NCBI GenBank assembly: GCA_010093485.1
Contig: MU001498.1
Coordinates: 1,790,518 to 1,854,517, forward strand
Reading direction: 5' to 3'
DNA from: Karstenula rhodostoma CBS 690.94
Lineage: Eukaryota > Ascomycota > Dothideomycetes > Pleosporales > Didymosphaeriaceae
DNA: 64,000 bases
Part shown: positions 42,701 to 57,100 of the stretch, piece by piece
Numbering within the stretch: position 1 is the first letter of the stretch
How the letters are laid out: each line of letters starts with the position of its first letter
The notes under the pieces: model-generated
The model's database searches: none
Told to the model about the DNA's origin: nothing
Seen by the model: only the letters and a program-made list of their open reading frames with translations
Translations under genes and position numbers: made by a program

Positions 42701-43138
42701 ATAGGTATAATATATATAACTTAATAATTATTAAAATAGAATAATTATTTTATATTAATTTATTATTAGATTTAAAGTTAGGTTTTATATTAATTTATAG
42801 TATTTTAGTTATATTATACTCTTATATAAAGTTATTTATAATTAATTACTATTAGATTTTTATTATATTAATATATTTTATAGAATAGAGAGAATAGGGC
42901 TATAATAAATATAATAAATATATTTATTAAATTACTTATTACTAAGTTTACTTCTAGACTAAGTATTAGGGTTTAGTATTTAACTATATTAGAGATTATT
43001 TCTAAAAAGTATTCTACTAGATATTATTTTATTAATATTACCTTTTTATATTTTTTATTTATAAAATTTTATACCCTTATATATATAGGCCTCCTTATTT
43101 TAGGGCCCTAAATAGGAAAATAATAGTCTATATATTTA

Positions 43139-43520
43139 CTAAAGTAAAAAAATATCTAGATTTAAATTAAAAAAAAAAATTTTAGTTACTAAAATATACT
43201 AAGATCTTACGTGATACCTAGACCCTAAAGTAAAAAAATTTAATAATAAAAAAATCTAAATTAAAAAAAAAAAATTTAGTTACTAAAATATACTAAAATT
43301 TTATATAATACCTAGACTCTAAAGTAAAAAAATTTAAAAATAAGAAATTTTAAATTAAAATAAATAATCTTAGTTATTAAAATATATTAAAATCTTATAT
43401 AATATCTAGACTCTAAAGTAAAAAAATTTAATAATAAAAAATTCTAAATTAAAAAAAATAATTTTAGTTACTAAAATATACTAAGATCTTATATAATATC
43501 TAGATTCTAAAAAAAAAAAA
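43139..43520 (+). repeat. Tandem repeat, four units of 86-94 bp
   Basis: CTAAAGTAAAAAAAT recurs at 43,139, 43,225, 43,319 and 43,413, with a degenerate start at 43,507. Each unit also has TTAGTTACTAAAATATACTA and TATAATACCTAGA-like text. It lies 0.45 kb left of the gypsy element. Confidence 0.8.
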
Positions 43521-43972
43521 AAGAAAATTTTATTTATATAAAACTATATTATATTCTATAAACTCTCTATATTTAATATTATTTAATATTATTTTATAGT
43601 AATAGATATAATATAAAATTAGATTATATAGAAATAGAATCTATATAATAACCCTAATATAAAAAAATATTATATTATAATATTTTATCCTATTTTATAG
43701 AATACTAAGTTAGTTTCTAGAAATATTCTATATTTAATATTATTTAATATAATTCTATAGTAATTTATATATTATATAATATATAAAAGGCTAGTTAAAT
43801 TAAAAATATAATATAAATAATAATATTTAATCTATCTTTATTTATAATAAGTTATATAGTAGTATTATAATTTAATAAAAACTATTATATTTTACTAGTA
43901 ATCTATTTTTATATTTAATATACTATTATACTATTTTTAGTCTTAATTAAAAGTATCCTATTATATAAATAG

Positions 43973-44472
43973 TATTATAAGGGATTTCCTATATATCTAA
44001 TCTAAATTCGTACCTTAAGAATTATTTAAGGAACGAGATATAATAAAGGTAAATATAAAATTAAATAATAATTTTATATTATAATAGAATATAATATAAT
44101 AATACTAAGAAAAGACTAAGTATTTATATATAAATAAAATAGTTTAATTTAAGTATAAAAATTAATTATAAAAAATAGAAACTATATAGAGATCTTTCTA
44201 GATTATATATTAGTTATTCTAATTCTTACTATTTTAGAATCCCCTAGTTTATTCTTATAGATTCTACCTTTTTAATAGAAATATTTACTCTATTTCTACT
44301 AAAATCTAGTATTTCTAGAATTTTATACTTTTAATAGGATTATAATTATATAACTTATAATATAAACTATTCTATAAACTTATATATAAATATGTATTAG
44401 TTTTATTTTAGTTACTAATATTTTATATATAATTTTTTTTTTTTCTAGTTTAGTTCTACTATAATTATAATA
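43973..44472 (-). repeat. Left LTR of the gypsy element (3' LTR)
   Basis: A 500-bp copy aligning end to end with 50,745-51,246. Shared text includes CCTTAAGAATTATTTAAGGA (itself palindromic) and AATAGAAACTATATAGAGAT. Differences are mostly transitions. Confidence 0.85.
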
Positions 44473-47400
44473 TTATTCCCCCCTTTAGAGTTATTATCCT
44501 AATACTCTATTATTATCTTATAATCTACTATTATAGTATAGTTTAGAAATATAAAAATTTATTCTTTTATATCTCTAGATATAGTATTATATCCTTCTCT
44601 AGATTTTCTAAGCCTCTCTAACTATATCTAAGGTACTAAAATAATTATTAATTAATTATTATTATATCTATACTAATAAGATTTATTATTATAATCTAGT
44701 AATACTAATAAAATATACTTATTATATAAAGAAGAAGGTTCTAAAGTATTTTATAGATATTTTAATTAGAAAGTATACTATATATATTATTATTTATATA
44801 AAGTATAGTTTTTAGATTTCTAAAAAAGAGTAGAAATATATTTAGTTTAAAAAGTATAAAAAGTATCTTATTTTTTTCTATACTAAGGCTAAGATTATTT
44901 ATTTAAAAGTAGAGATTATAGAAATAGAAAAATAAAAGTAATTACTTATAATTTATAATATTTATATACTTAATATATTAAATTATCTAGAAGAAAAGGT
45001 TTTAAAAAATATAAATATTAGTATTACTTCTATATTATTACTATATAGATTCTTAACTAATCTAAATTAGTTATAGACTAATTTTTCTATTATTAATCCT
45101 TTTATCTTTTTTAACTTTTTTTTTAATTTTAAACTAGTATTCTTATTAATTAACCCCCTTAGGATTAACCCTTTACTATTAACTAATAGAAGTTCTCTAA
45201 TAGTTTCTTATAATTTATAAAGTTTCTTTTTAGTTTCTAGATATTATACTATTCTAGCTATCCTTTCTATTTAACTAGATATTTTTACTAACCCTTAACT
45301 ATCTATAAATTCTTAATTACCTTAATTTTATATTTATTATTCTCTAGCTCTAGCTAGGTCTTAATTAGAGTATTTAGAGGTACTAATTCTAATAGTAATT
45401 TATAAAAGGTAGAATATATCTTTATATTTATTAGTAGAAGTAATTTAGTTATAACTAGTCTCTTTATTTCTTAAACTTTAAAGAATCCTATCTAAAGGTA
45501 ATTTAGTTTCTTACTTAATTATTTTATTTTTAGATTTTTCTATAATAGGAAAACTTTATTCCCTTTTTTAAGAATTAGTCCCTTAATTCTTTATTTATTT
45601 ATATTTTTAAATACTATAAGGGCTCTATAAATAATCTTTTTCTATAAAACTTTATAAAGTTCCTTTATTTTCTAAGCTTTATCTTAGGCTCTAGTAGAGA
45701 TATTTTCTATATTTTTTAAATTTTAATAAGTAATTAACTTATATCTATAGTTTATATAATAGGGCGAGTATTTTATTATATCTAATCTTAAACTATTATA
45801 TACTAACTATATAGTTAATAGGAGTTCTATCTAGTTATTCTATTACTTATTAATATAGAATTATAGATATTATTTAAATATTTAATTTATATATTCTATC
45901 TATTTATTTATTTTAGGGTAAAAGTTTATTAATAGCTTTTAGTTTATTTCTAGAGTTATAGTAAAAGTATTTTAATACTTTAAGGTAAAGAATTTATTTC
46001 TATTTATAATAAATTTTTTTAGTAGTCTATATTTAGAGAATAGTATATTATTTACTTTATAGATTAATTTTTTTACTATTATAGACTTTTTTATAGGTCT
46101 AAACTTAGCTATTTTTATAAGTTTATATACTATTACTATAATAGTATTATATATATACTTTATTTCTAGCTATAGTAATTTTAGGAATTTTATAATAAAA
46201 TCTATTATTATACTTTACTATAGTTATTTTACTATAAATAATAATTATAGAATTCTATAAGGTTTATATCTCTTAGACTTATTTTTATAATAAACTAAAT
46301 AGTTACTTATCTCTATTATAACTAATTACTTAAGTTTAGAAATAGTATATTTATTTATAATATAATATATTATTTCTTTAATATCTAAGTATTTCTATTC
46401 TTTAGATTTATATAGTTTTCTAATTAAGATAGGTATATATTTATTATTAATAATAATTTACTATTAGTAGTCTTATCTAGTTTTATTAAAACTATACTTA
46501 AAGAGGTTATATTCTTTTTTCTAGCCTTAATTAAATTTTTAGTAATTCTAGAAGTTTTATATTTCTAGTTCTATATACCTTAGACTAGCTATCTATACTT
46601 TAATTTTTAACTAATTATATTTAAGTATACTATTTTTATCTTTATATAATATTATATTATATAGCTTAATCTTATTTTTAGTTAAGTCTAATTATCTATT
46701 TAAGGTATCTATTATATTATTAAAAGTTCTAGATTAATAATAAATTATAAAATTAAAGTTTACTAAAAATTTTACTTATTATACTTATTATTAGTTAAGC
46801 TTTTTAATTAATATAAAACTAGTAAGGTTCTAGTAATCTATTTATATTTCTACCTTAAAATAGATTTCTATAAGCTATACTTTCTATTATTTAAAAATAT
46901 CTATTATTACTAGTAGTTCCTTATTATAAATATTATAGTTAAGTTTTACTTTAGAAAACTTTTATAAATAGTAGAATACTAGTTTCTATTTTCTATTTTT
47001 ATTTAGTTATAAAAGAATTACTTCTAATATATAGTTAGATATATTTATTTTAATTCTAGCTAGTTTTTATAGATTAAATATTTATAGAAGTAGGACTATT
47101 AGAAATATTACCTATAATTTTCTAAATACCTCTAATAGCTTCCCTTAAATTAGTTATATAACTTTATTATTACTTTTCTTTATAAGGTCTATTAGTAGTA
47201 TAATAGTTTTAAAATAATTCTTTATAAACTTCTAATAAAAGTTAGTAAATTCTAAAAAGAACTAGATATCCTTTATTAACTTAGAAACTAGCTATTTCTA
47301 TATAGTAGTAATCTTCTTTAGATCTATTAATATACCTTTCCTTAAAATAATAAATTTTAGGTATTCTATTTTAATAATATAGAACTCGTATTTATCTAGA

Positions 47401-50400
47401 TAAAGAAGTAACTAATATTTTTTTATTTTCTTAAATACTTTTTTTATATATTCTATATATTCCTTTAGTATTTTAGTAGAGTAAATAAGTATATTATTAA
47501 GATATATTATATAGAATATATTTAAGTATTTATATAGGGCTTTATTAATAACTATCTAAAATATTATAGGGGTATTTATTAATCTAAATAGTATAACCTA
47601 GTATTTATAGAGACTATATCTAGTTCTAAATACTATTTTTTATTTATATCCTTTAGTAATTTATATATAGTAATATCTATTATATATATTAAATTTTATA
47701 AATTACTTAACTTTTTAAAGTTAATTTATAAGTTCTATAATTAAGAATAATAGATATTAATTCTTAATTATAATATTATTTAACTATTTATAATTTATAT
47801 AGAATTATAGTTTATTATTCTTCTTAAATATCTATAGAATTAGAAAGGCTATAAAATTATAACTTTTCTAAATATACTTCTATTTTAAGTTCTTTTATAA
47901 GTACTTTTATATTTCTTTTTTCTAGTCTACTAATATTAGTTTTAACTATTTTAGTTATAGTTTTATATTTTCTTTTAGAGGTATTTTATAATCCTATTTT
48001 TAATAATCTAGTAGTTTTTTTCTTTTAATTTCTTTAAAGAGTTCTATATATTTTTTATATTTTAGTAGAATTATTAATAGTTTTTTTATAATCTAGAAAT
48101 CTAAGTATTATACCTAGATAATTTATACTTATTCTAGGTTTTCTTTTAGAATTCTAGTAATCTTAGTAGCTAAGATCTCCTTAGTCTATTATTATATAGC
48201 TTATTTAATTAAAGTATTTAGAATTTTTAGCTTTACTTTCTATAAGTACCTTATACTAGTAATCTATAATATTAATCCTTAGCTATATATTATTTAACTT
48301 TTCTAGTTAATATCTAGATTATTTTCTAATAACTAGTTATAATTTATAATAGTTTCTAGACTTTCTATATCTATTATAGTAAAATTATATTAGCTTTTAA
48401 ATTTTTTAATATCTATTAGTAATAGTAGTATTTTAAGATATAACTAGTCTTTATTATATCCTTAAAAAAATATTCTATTTACTATTTCTAATTAGACTAG
48501 TTTTACTTTATCTTAATATAGTAAGTTATATTTCTCTATTACCCTAAATAAGATTAAATATCTAGTAGTACTAGAGTCTATTAGTATATTTATTTAAAAT
48601 TTTTTAATTATAATTTATTTTTTTATATAAAGTTCTATAGCCCTATTATTTTTAATTATTTTTTAAATCTTTAGAATACTTTTATTAGCTTAGCTTATTA
48701 TTTAGTAGTATTTTAGTTTTTTAATATTATCTATATTTTAACTTATAGTCCTCCTAAATACCTATAGTTATTATAAAGGGGGTAATTAGTATAATATAGT
48801 TTTATAGTACGCCTCCTTATTAGTTTTAAATAAACTTAGAAATTTTTAGAATAATTCTAAATTATATACCTTTAGTATTTTTCTATTTTTATTTCTTTTA
48901 TAATTTCCCTTTTATTAACCTTATCTCGGTACTTTAAGTATCTAGTAATTATATATTTAAAGAAATATATTTTTTTATAATTTTTATTACCTTAGTTATA
49001 TATAGTAGTTTCTTTTCTATTTAAGTACTCTAGATATTATTCTAGATAATTATAGTAGTACTATTTAACTTTATATATATATTATATTTTATTTTTAATT
49101 AAATAAATAGTTTTTTTATATTTATAAAGTACTTTTATATCTTTTAAGTTTTTTCTCTTTAGTTAGTAATATATAGTATACTTCTATCTCTAATACTTAG
49201 AATAGCTTTTTATATAGTATTATTACTATTCTAGTATATTATAATTATATAACTATTATTCTAATTAATAGATATAGTATTATACTTCTAAATAGTCTTT
49301 TTTTAGAAGCTTTTTATAGTCTAGTTATCTAGGGGCCTTAGTTATACTAGTTTTCTCTTTTTTATAATATCTATAGTTATTATAATTATAGCACTACTAT
49401 TTAACTTTTAAATAATTATTATTAATCTAGATTTATTATATAGATACTAAGATATTTCCTTATTATTCTTTTATTTAATAATATATTCTATTAGTATCTA
49501 TATCTATAATTCTAATTTTATAATTATAGACTAGTATAAAGTATTTATTACTTTTATATATTTAGTATAGATTCTATAGAATTTAATTTATAATATTCTT
49601 TTTATTAATTATTTTCTAGACTTCTATTAGTAGGTCTAAGAAATTAGATTTATTTTTTATATTATTCTCTTATAGTAATATAGAAGTTCTAGGCTATAGT
49701 ATTACTATAATTATTTTTATTATTTAGACTTATTTATTCTAGAATTTTCTAGATAGATATTTAGCCTTAAAGTATCCCTTCTTTCTATAATTTAGATAAA
49801 CCCTATTCTTAAAGTATTATTATTAAATATTATTCTACTTCCTTTACTATAAAATTTATTTCTTTTTTTTATAAATTTTATTTTCTATAATTATATCTCT
49901 ATTATAATTTCTTTACTTATAATATAACTTCTATATATTAGTCCTTAGACTAAATACTAGTTTAGTAAATTTTTTTTTCTCTAGCTATTATTTATATAAT
50001 TAATAGTTAATTTATACTACTAGTTTAATTAGAGCTTCTAGACTATTAGGTTTTTTATAATAAAATAGTTTATTTTTAACTAGTTTTTTTAAACTATTAT
50101 AGTAGGCTATCTATAGTAGGATATTATTTTAATTAATTTTAGTCTAGAACTATTAGAATATAGTAGAGTATTTACTAGCTAATTCTATTTACTTAATATA
50201 TTAAATAAGTTATTTAGTCTATTATTCTTTATTTACCTTACTAAATATAATCTTAATTTATTTTTTAAATTCTTTCTAAAATATAAAGATCTTTATAGTT
50301 TTTTTATTCTATCTTTCTAGTTCTATTTTATATACTAGAAAGTTTTTAATAATTAAATATATTTATTTTACTACCCTTCCTATTATATATATTATAGTAG

Positions 50401-50744
50401 CTAAGATTTTTATTTAGTTATTTCTAAATATATTATAGTTATACCTATAATATAACTCTATATTTATTAAGAATATTTTAAAATTAGTTTTTATTTCTCT
50501 ATTATAGAATTCTAGAATTTTAAAGTTAACTTTTAGTAGGTATACTACTATAGTTATAGGAGTTTAAACCTATTTTATAATTATAGCTAGCTATATTTTA
50601 AGCTATTTTACCTTTTTAGCTTATACTACTAAAAGGGTCGCTAGATTATTAGCTAGACCTAAGGTAGTACTTACTCTAGAGCCCCCTAAGCTAGTAGGTA
50701 TATTTAGTAATACTATATTAACTTAAATCCTTAGATAATTAAAG

Positions 50745-51246
50745 TATTATAAGGGGTTTTCTATATATCTAATCTAGATTTATACCTTAAGAATTATTTA
50801 AGGAATAAGATATAATAAAAATAAATATAAAGTTAAATAATAATCCTATATTATAATAGAATATAATATAATAATACTAAAAGAAGACTAAGTATTTATA
50901 TATAGATAAAATACTTTAATTTAAATATAAAAGTTAATTATAAAAAATAGAAACTATATAGAGATTCTTCTAGACTATATACTAATTATTCTAATTCTTA
51001 TTATTCTAGAATTCCCTAGTTTACTTCTATAAATTCTACCTTTTTAGTAGAAATATCTACTTTACTTCTATTAAAATCTAGTACTCTTAGAATTTTATAC
51101 TCTTAGTAGGATTATAATTATATAATTTATAATATAAGCTATTTTATAAACTTATATATAAATACCTATTAGTTTTATTTTAGTTACTAATATTTTATAT
51201 ATAATTCTTTCCTTTTTTCTAGTTTAGTTCTACTGTAATTATAATA
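50745..51246 (-). repeat. Right LTR of the gypsy element (5' LTR)
   Basis: A 502-bp partner of the LTR at 43,973-44,472, followed directly by the target duplication AATAG. Confidence 0.85.
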
Positions 51247-52544
51247 AATAGCTTTTAAAAAACTATATTAATTAAGTAAGGGAAATTCTTAATAATTACT
51301 AGAATAGTATACCTTTGGCTAGTATTAGTTAGTTACCTTTTTATTTATTTATTTAGAATCCTTATTTAGCTAAGTTAAGTTTATTTAATTACTATCTTTC
51401 CCTGGAACTAGTTAAGATCTATTAAAAGCTACTAATTATAACTAAATACTAGTTAACTATATTATAATTTTTATTACTTTATTCTATTATTAATATAATA
51501 CTAAACTCCTATACTTAGTATTTTATAATTAAATACTATATACCCCTATTACTATTATTAAATACTAATCCTATATAATTACTATTTCTATTTTTTATTC
51601 TTTATTTTTTACCCTTTATATATTATCCTATAAACTCTATACTTAGGACTTAGAATAAAACTTAGAACTTCTTTACTAATACTATTATTTTTATTTCTAT
51701 CTTTACCTCTATTCTTATTTATATATCTACTATACTATATAGAATCTTTTATATCTAGTAAATACTTACCTTATCTATTATCTCTATTATAAACTTTTTA
51801 TTTTCTCTAATTACCTTCTTAGTTATTTCCTTATTATAATAGGCTTTAATTTCCTATAGTTTTTATTATATATATACTAGCTACTATCTATTTTCTACCT
51901 CTATTTTATAAGTATTAATTACCCCCTAGTCTAGTTAAAATATTTTAAATATCTTATTAATTCCTATATATACCTCTTTATTAATTTTTACCTTAGTAAT
52001 AACTTATCTTAGCTTATTACTATTACTCTAGTATATTATAATAGTAGAATATACTTTATAAGAGTACTATTTAGTATTATAAACTACTTCTATACCTCTT
52101 AGAATTATAGGGAATAAATAGATTACTAACCTATTATTATTATTATTATTATTACTACTACTATTAGATAAGATAATCCTAGTATATAGATATTATACTA
52201 GTAAACCTAAAGTATTATATAAGTATTATATTATTAAAAAGAATTTATAGTTTACTAATAATAGTTATTTTAATTATATTCTTATATACTATTAATAACT
52301 AATAGAGTATAGAATAGGAGAAAATAATATAGGTAGTAGTATCTACCTATATATATTTTTCTTCTAGTTTTAATAAGAACTATCCTTTTTATTTATTAAT
52401 AATTCTCTATTATTAGAATTCTTAAGTATTAGTAGGTATATATTAGTTCTATTTTAGGTTAGTCTTATACTAGTTCTATTTTAGCTAGCTTGGTATTATA
52501 TCCTTTTTAGTTAGCCTATATATAGATATTAGATATACCTTAGT

Positions 52545-52654
52545 TACTTTTTTAGTCCCCTTTTATTTATATATTAGTAAAGTATAATATACCTTTTTAT
52601 CCCCCTACTTTATTAAGTTACCCTACCTTATAGTAAATCTCTATAATATATATA
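52545..52654 (-). repeat. Second arm of the long-range inverted repeat
   Basis: Reverse complement of 39,676-39,786. This copy keeps more C residues (e.g. CCCCCTACTT) than the other arm, so the two have been mutated to different degrees. Confidence 0.6.
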
Positions 52655-53114
52655 GTATACCTTATTAGTTCTAATATCTACCTAATTAAAAACTATTAAT
52701 TTAGACTTTATTTAATTAAATACTAGATATATATCTACCTAATTAAAAGTTATTAATCTAGATTTAATTTTATTAAGCGCTAGGTATCTATAATATAGAT
52801 TAGTTTAAAATAAAAACTAAAATTTTTATTATCCTTATTTATAATATTATATAAATAGTTTTTAAAAAAATTCTATAATACTTTTTATAGTTAATTTTAT
52901 AATATCTAGTTAGTTACTAATAAAAATCTTAGAGACTATTAATTTAAATAATAAAATATATTCTAGCTATATTAATAAAATTCTATTCTATAATATATAG
53001 TTTATAAGTATAACTAAAATAATATCTATATCTATATAATTCGGTTATATTATCTAAATATATAAAAAATAGTAGACTTAATAATTAATAAAACCTTCTA
53101 GTTTTAAAATTAAT

Positions 53115-53555
53115 ATTTAAGCTATTTACTTTAACTATAACTTAATTATAATAATTTTATATTATTAAATAATATTTAATATTAAATTATATTATTTAAT
53201 ATTAATTAATAGGTAGCTTTAAAAATCTTTTAGAGTATTAAATTCTAGTTTTAACTATATATAAAATAGAATTATATTTTTTTAACTTATATTATCTCTA
53301 TAATATATAATCTTAGTAGATATTTATAATAATATTAATTCTAGTAGAAATTACTAGTAAAATACTAGTTAGTATTATTAGATAGTATTTAATATTAAAT
53401 TATATTATTTAATATTAACTAATAGATAACTCTAAAAATCTTTTAAAATATTAAACTTTAGTTTTAATTATATATAAAGTAGAATTATACCTTTCTAGTT
53501 TATACTACCTCTAAGATATATAATTTTAGTAGATATTTATAATAATAATTATTTA
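53115..53555 (+). repeat. Direct duplication of a 212-bp unit
   Basis: GTAGATATTTATAATAAT occurs at 53,317 and 53,529. The preceding 150 bp (with TTTAATATTAAATTATATTA and AAAAATCTTTTA) are alike in both. Related text recurs near 63,510-63,600. Confidence 0.65.
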
Positions 53556-53956
53556 TTTAATAAGCTTATTATATTCTTACCTACTATAAAGGAGAAAATA
53601 AGTATAAAATTATAAATAATAAATAATAGAATTATTAAATATAATAAATAATAATTACTTTTAATTCTTATATAAGTATCTACTTAATAAATAATAAAAC
53701 TATTAAGTATAATAAATAATAAGTCTTTATAGATATATATAAAATTATAATTTTATAAAATACTAAAATATAACTTCTCTATAATAATCTAAATAAACTA
53801 TTATATATAAAATTATATACTATATAATTATATATAAAAAAAAAACTAATTTATATAAATATATAGAATATAATAGTATTTAATTCTATTTTCTAGTAAT
53901 TAATATAATATTAAATTAGTTATAAATAAAACTCTAGTAAATAGTAAATTTAAAAT

Positions 53957-54162
53957 TATAGTAGAGAAAAGAAGCTTAAATATCCCTTTATTTAGAAAAC
54001 AAATTAATTAGATTACTATATAAGAAAAGATTACTAAAAAGACTAGTTATATATTATACTTATTCTAAATTAGTTTAGTACTTAGATTAAAGTATTCCTT
54101 ATTATAGCTAATTAGAACTCTATAAATTCTAATATTATTAAGTATTATTTATATTCTTAATA
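53957..54162 (-). repeat. Left LTR of the copia element (3' LTR)
   Basis: A 206-bp copy without gaps against 60,980-61,185. Shared text includes TAAATATCCCTTTATTTAGA and CTTATTCTAAATTAGTTTAG. Confidence 0.85.
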
Positions 54163-57100
54163 TACCCCCTAAGTAAATAATACTTATTATTTATTTACTA
54201 GTAGAATTTAATTATTTAGATTAGCTTTCCTTTAGAAATATATAGTTTAAACTATAATTTCCTACTTATATTATAATATTATTAATATTATAATACTAAT
54301 TAATTAGAATAAAAGTTTTCTAGTACTTAGTATAATATTTATAAATAGTAGTAGCCTTATAACTAGATATAATAAGTAATAGTAAATAAGATAAGTAATT
54401 ATTATATAGTATAAACTAGTAGAGATAGGTAAAATAAAAAAATATCTTTTATACCTTTTAAAAATTTTTTTTTTATCTCTATTATCCTATTTTATAGTAT
54501 ATTCTTATCTTTTATTTTTTAATATTTTACTTATATTTTTTAGATAGCTAATAATACTAGTAAAGCTCGCGCTACTAAAATATATAAATAAAAAAAGAGA
54601 CTTAAAACTAAATAAATAACTACTATTAAAAAATTTACTATAATTTCTTAAATAACTTATTAATCTAATTACTCTTTTACTTAGTCTACTTTTTATACTT
54701 CTAGTTAAGCTTCTCTATTAGTATTATATACTCTCTTAACTATAAAAAAAAAGTATATTAAGGCTATCTAGCTAATAAGCTATTTTAGCTACTTAATAAA
54801 TATCTTAAATAGTAGATTAAATAGCCTCTACTATAATATTATAAACTAGTAAATAGGGTACTACTTTTATTATTATATATATTTATATAAATTAATATAA
54901 GCTAAATTCTTTATTTATTTAGTTAAGTTTTATTAATTATTATAGTTTATTATTTCTAACTATATATATAATATACTTTATCTTATTCTATAATAATTTA
55001 AACTCTAATATAAACTTTCCTTATTTTTTTTATTATTTAGATTTTTACTAATTATATATAGACTTATAAGGTTAATTATTTATAGTAGTATATTTAAACT
55101 ATATTAAAAAATTAAAATAAAAGTTAAAAGACCTTTCTTATACCTTTATAGAACCCCTATTTAATAACTAGTTTTTTTTCTACTTTTTTTATTTTTATTT
55201 CTATTTTATCTACTTTTATTTTATTTCTATTTATTTCTATTTCTATTTCTATCCCTATTTTTTTTATTTCTATTTCTATTTCTACTATTTTTATTTTTAT
55301 TCTATTTATTTTTTAATAGGTTTATTTTATAAATAGCTAAGAGGTAAACTTATAAAAGATTATATATATTTTTAAATATAGTATATTTACTCCTTATAAG
55401 TATTATACTTTATAGTAACTCTATAAGATAGGCCTAAATATTAGTTATTATAGTATAGATTAATAGTAGTTTAATTTTAATTACCCTAAGAAATATCTAT
55501 ATAGTTATAATAGATTTTTTAAAATTAAAAAATCTTTTATTTATAGTTAGGGTAGCTTTAAATATAAGTATATTAGGTACTCTAATATATTAGAAATATA
55601 GTAGTATACTTAACTTTATAAGCTCTTTAATTAGATACTTAATATATTTAAGTAAAATAGATTTTTTTTATTTTTCTTTTATTTTTCTTTTATTCTCTAG
55701 TTAAAAAGTACTTTTTATAATTAAATCTAATAAATTTCTATTTACTTTACTTCTTTTATATTTATAATTATAAAATTTATATTTTAAAAATTAAATAGCT
55801 ATATAAATCTAGTAAACTACTATTTTAATAGTACTTTTATTAAACTATTTATAGGTATTTTACTTATTTTAAGATATAGAATTTTAAATAATTCCTTTAT
55901 ATACTTTTATTATAATTATATATTCTAGATATTAATATAGTAAATATATATAGTAATTCGTTTATTTTTTTTAATTACTAGTCTAATTATCTATTAGTTA
56001 TTATAGTAGATTTACTAGAGTAATTCTAAATCTAGTATAAGTTTAGTAAAAAAATATTTTAAAATTATTATTTCTTTACTAATATACTCTAGAGTAAGAA
56101 GTTTTATTTTTATAGTTAAAGTTATAATTATACTTTAGTAAACTATCTTTTATAGAATAGTACTACTAAATAATAGAGTAATATATCTATAGAATAATTA
56201 TTTTATTAGTAGATTATCTATAAAAGATATATTTTTATAGATAAATAAATCTAGACTATTATATTTACTAAACTAAATTATTTTCTAGTATATCTTATAG
56301 AAATATAGAATTATTTAATTAATTACTATTTTATACTTTATATTTAGGTTAGTAAGGAAGAAGGATAACTTTAATATAGTAAATATAATATCTAGTTATA
56401 ATATAATTACTATATATAATACTAATCTAACTTTTTCTTAATAACTCTTAATCTACTATAGCGATACTTTATCTTTACTCTTTTTAAGCTTATTAATTAA
56501 AAAAGAAGTAGGTAGGAAGCTACTAGTTTTATAAAGCTTAAATCTTTTTATAATTTTATTAATATATATATTATATATAAGTATAATTATCTAATTATTT
56601 TAGTTTCTAATTACTTATATTTTAAGAAACTACTTAACTAGTTTTTTATCTTTAATTTTATATTTATTTATAACCTTATTCTATAGTATTTAAGCTTACT
56701 CTCTATAGTTATTATAATATAAAAGTAGTATATTATTTATATAGAATAATACTAGAATTTTCTAATCTCTAGAAAGGAATAAATAAAACTCTTCCTTTAA
56801 AGCTTTAAACCCTTTAATTTTAAGCGAGTAGGAAAACTCTTTATACTAGAGAACTAGTAAGTCTCTTAAACTATAAAGAGCTTAATTTAATTTTATATAT
56901 ATTTCTAGTATTTTAAACCTATTTAGAAGTTTATAGATTATAGAATTATCTATTATAATTATAGTATTTAGGAATACTTCTATAATATTATATTATTTAA
57001 TCTTAAGGTTAAACTCTATAGTAATTATTATTATTACTTAGAATAATTTTACTATAAGTATAGTAGTATAGGTTAAGTATAAAATATCCTTTAGTTAAAA

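Larger units (their letters stand above)
43973..51246 (-). mobile_element. RIP-destroyed Ty3/gypsy LTR retrotransposon, complete in outline
   Basis: Two direct LTRs of about 500 bp (43,973-44,472 and 50,745-51,246) enclose 6.27 kb. A 5-bp target duplication AATAG flanks it (43,968-43,972 and 51,247-51,251). Both LTRs begin TATTATAAGG and end ..ATAATA, as TG..CA ends would look after C-to-T change on either strand. A C-run (44,478-44,484), AAAGGGGGG on the minus strand, abuts the left LTR, so this is the polypurine tract and coding runs on the minus strand. Reverse transcriptase traces at about 47,650-47,380 (minus) read YLNNILIYS, KEYIEYIKKVFKKIKKY and LDKYEFY, the gypsy-type arrangement with the catalytic Asp pair changed. 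Stops are everywhere, so it is dead. Confidence 0.85.
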
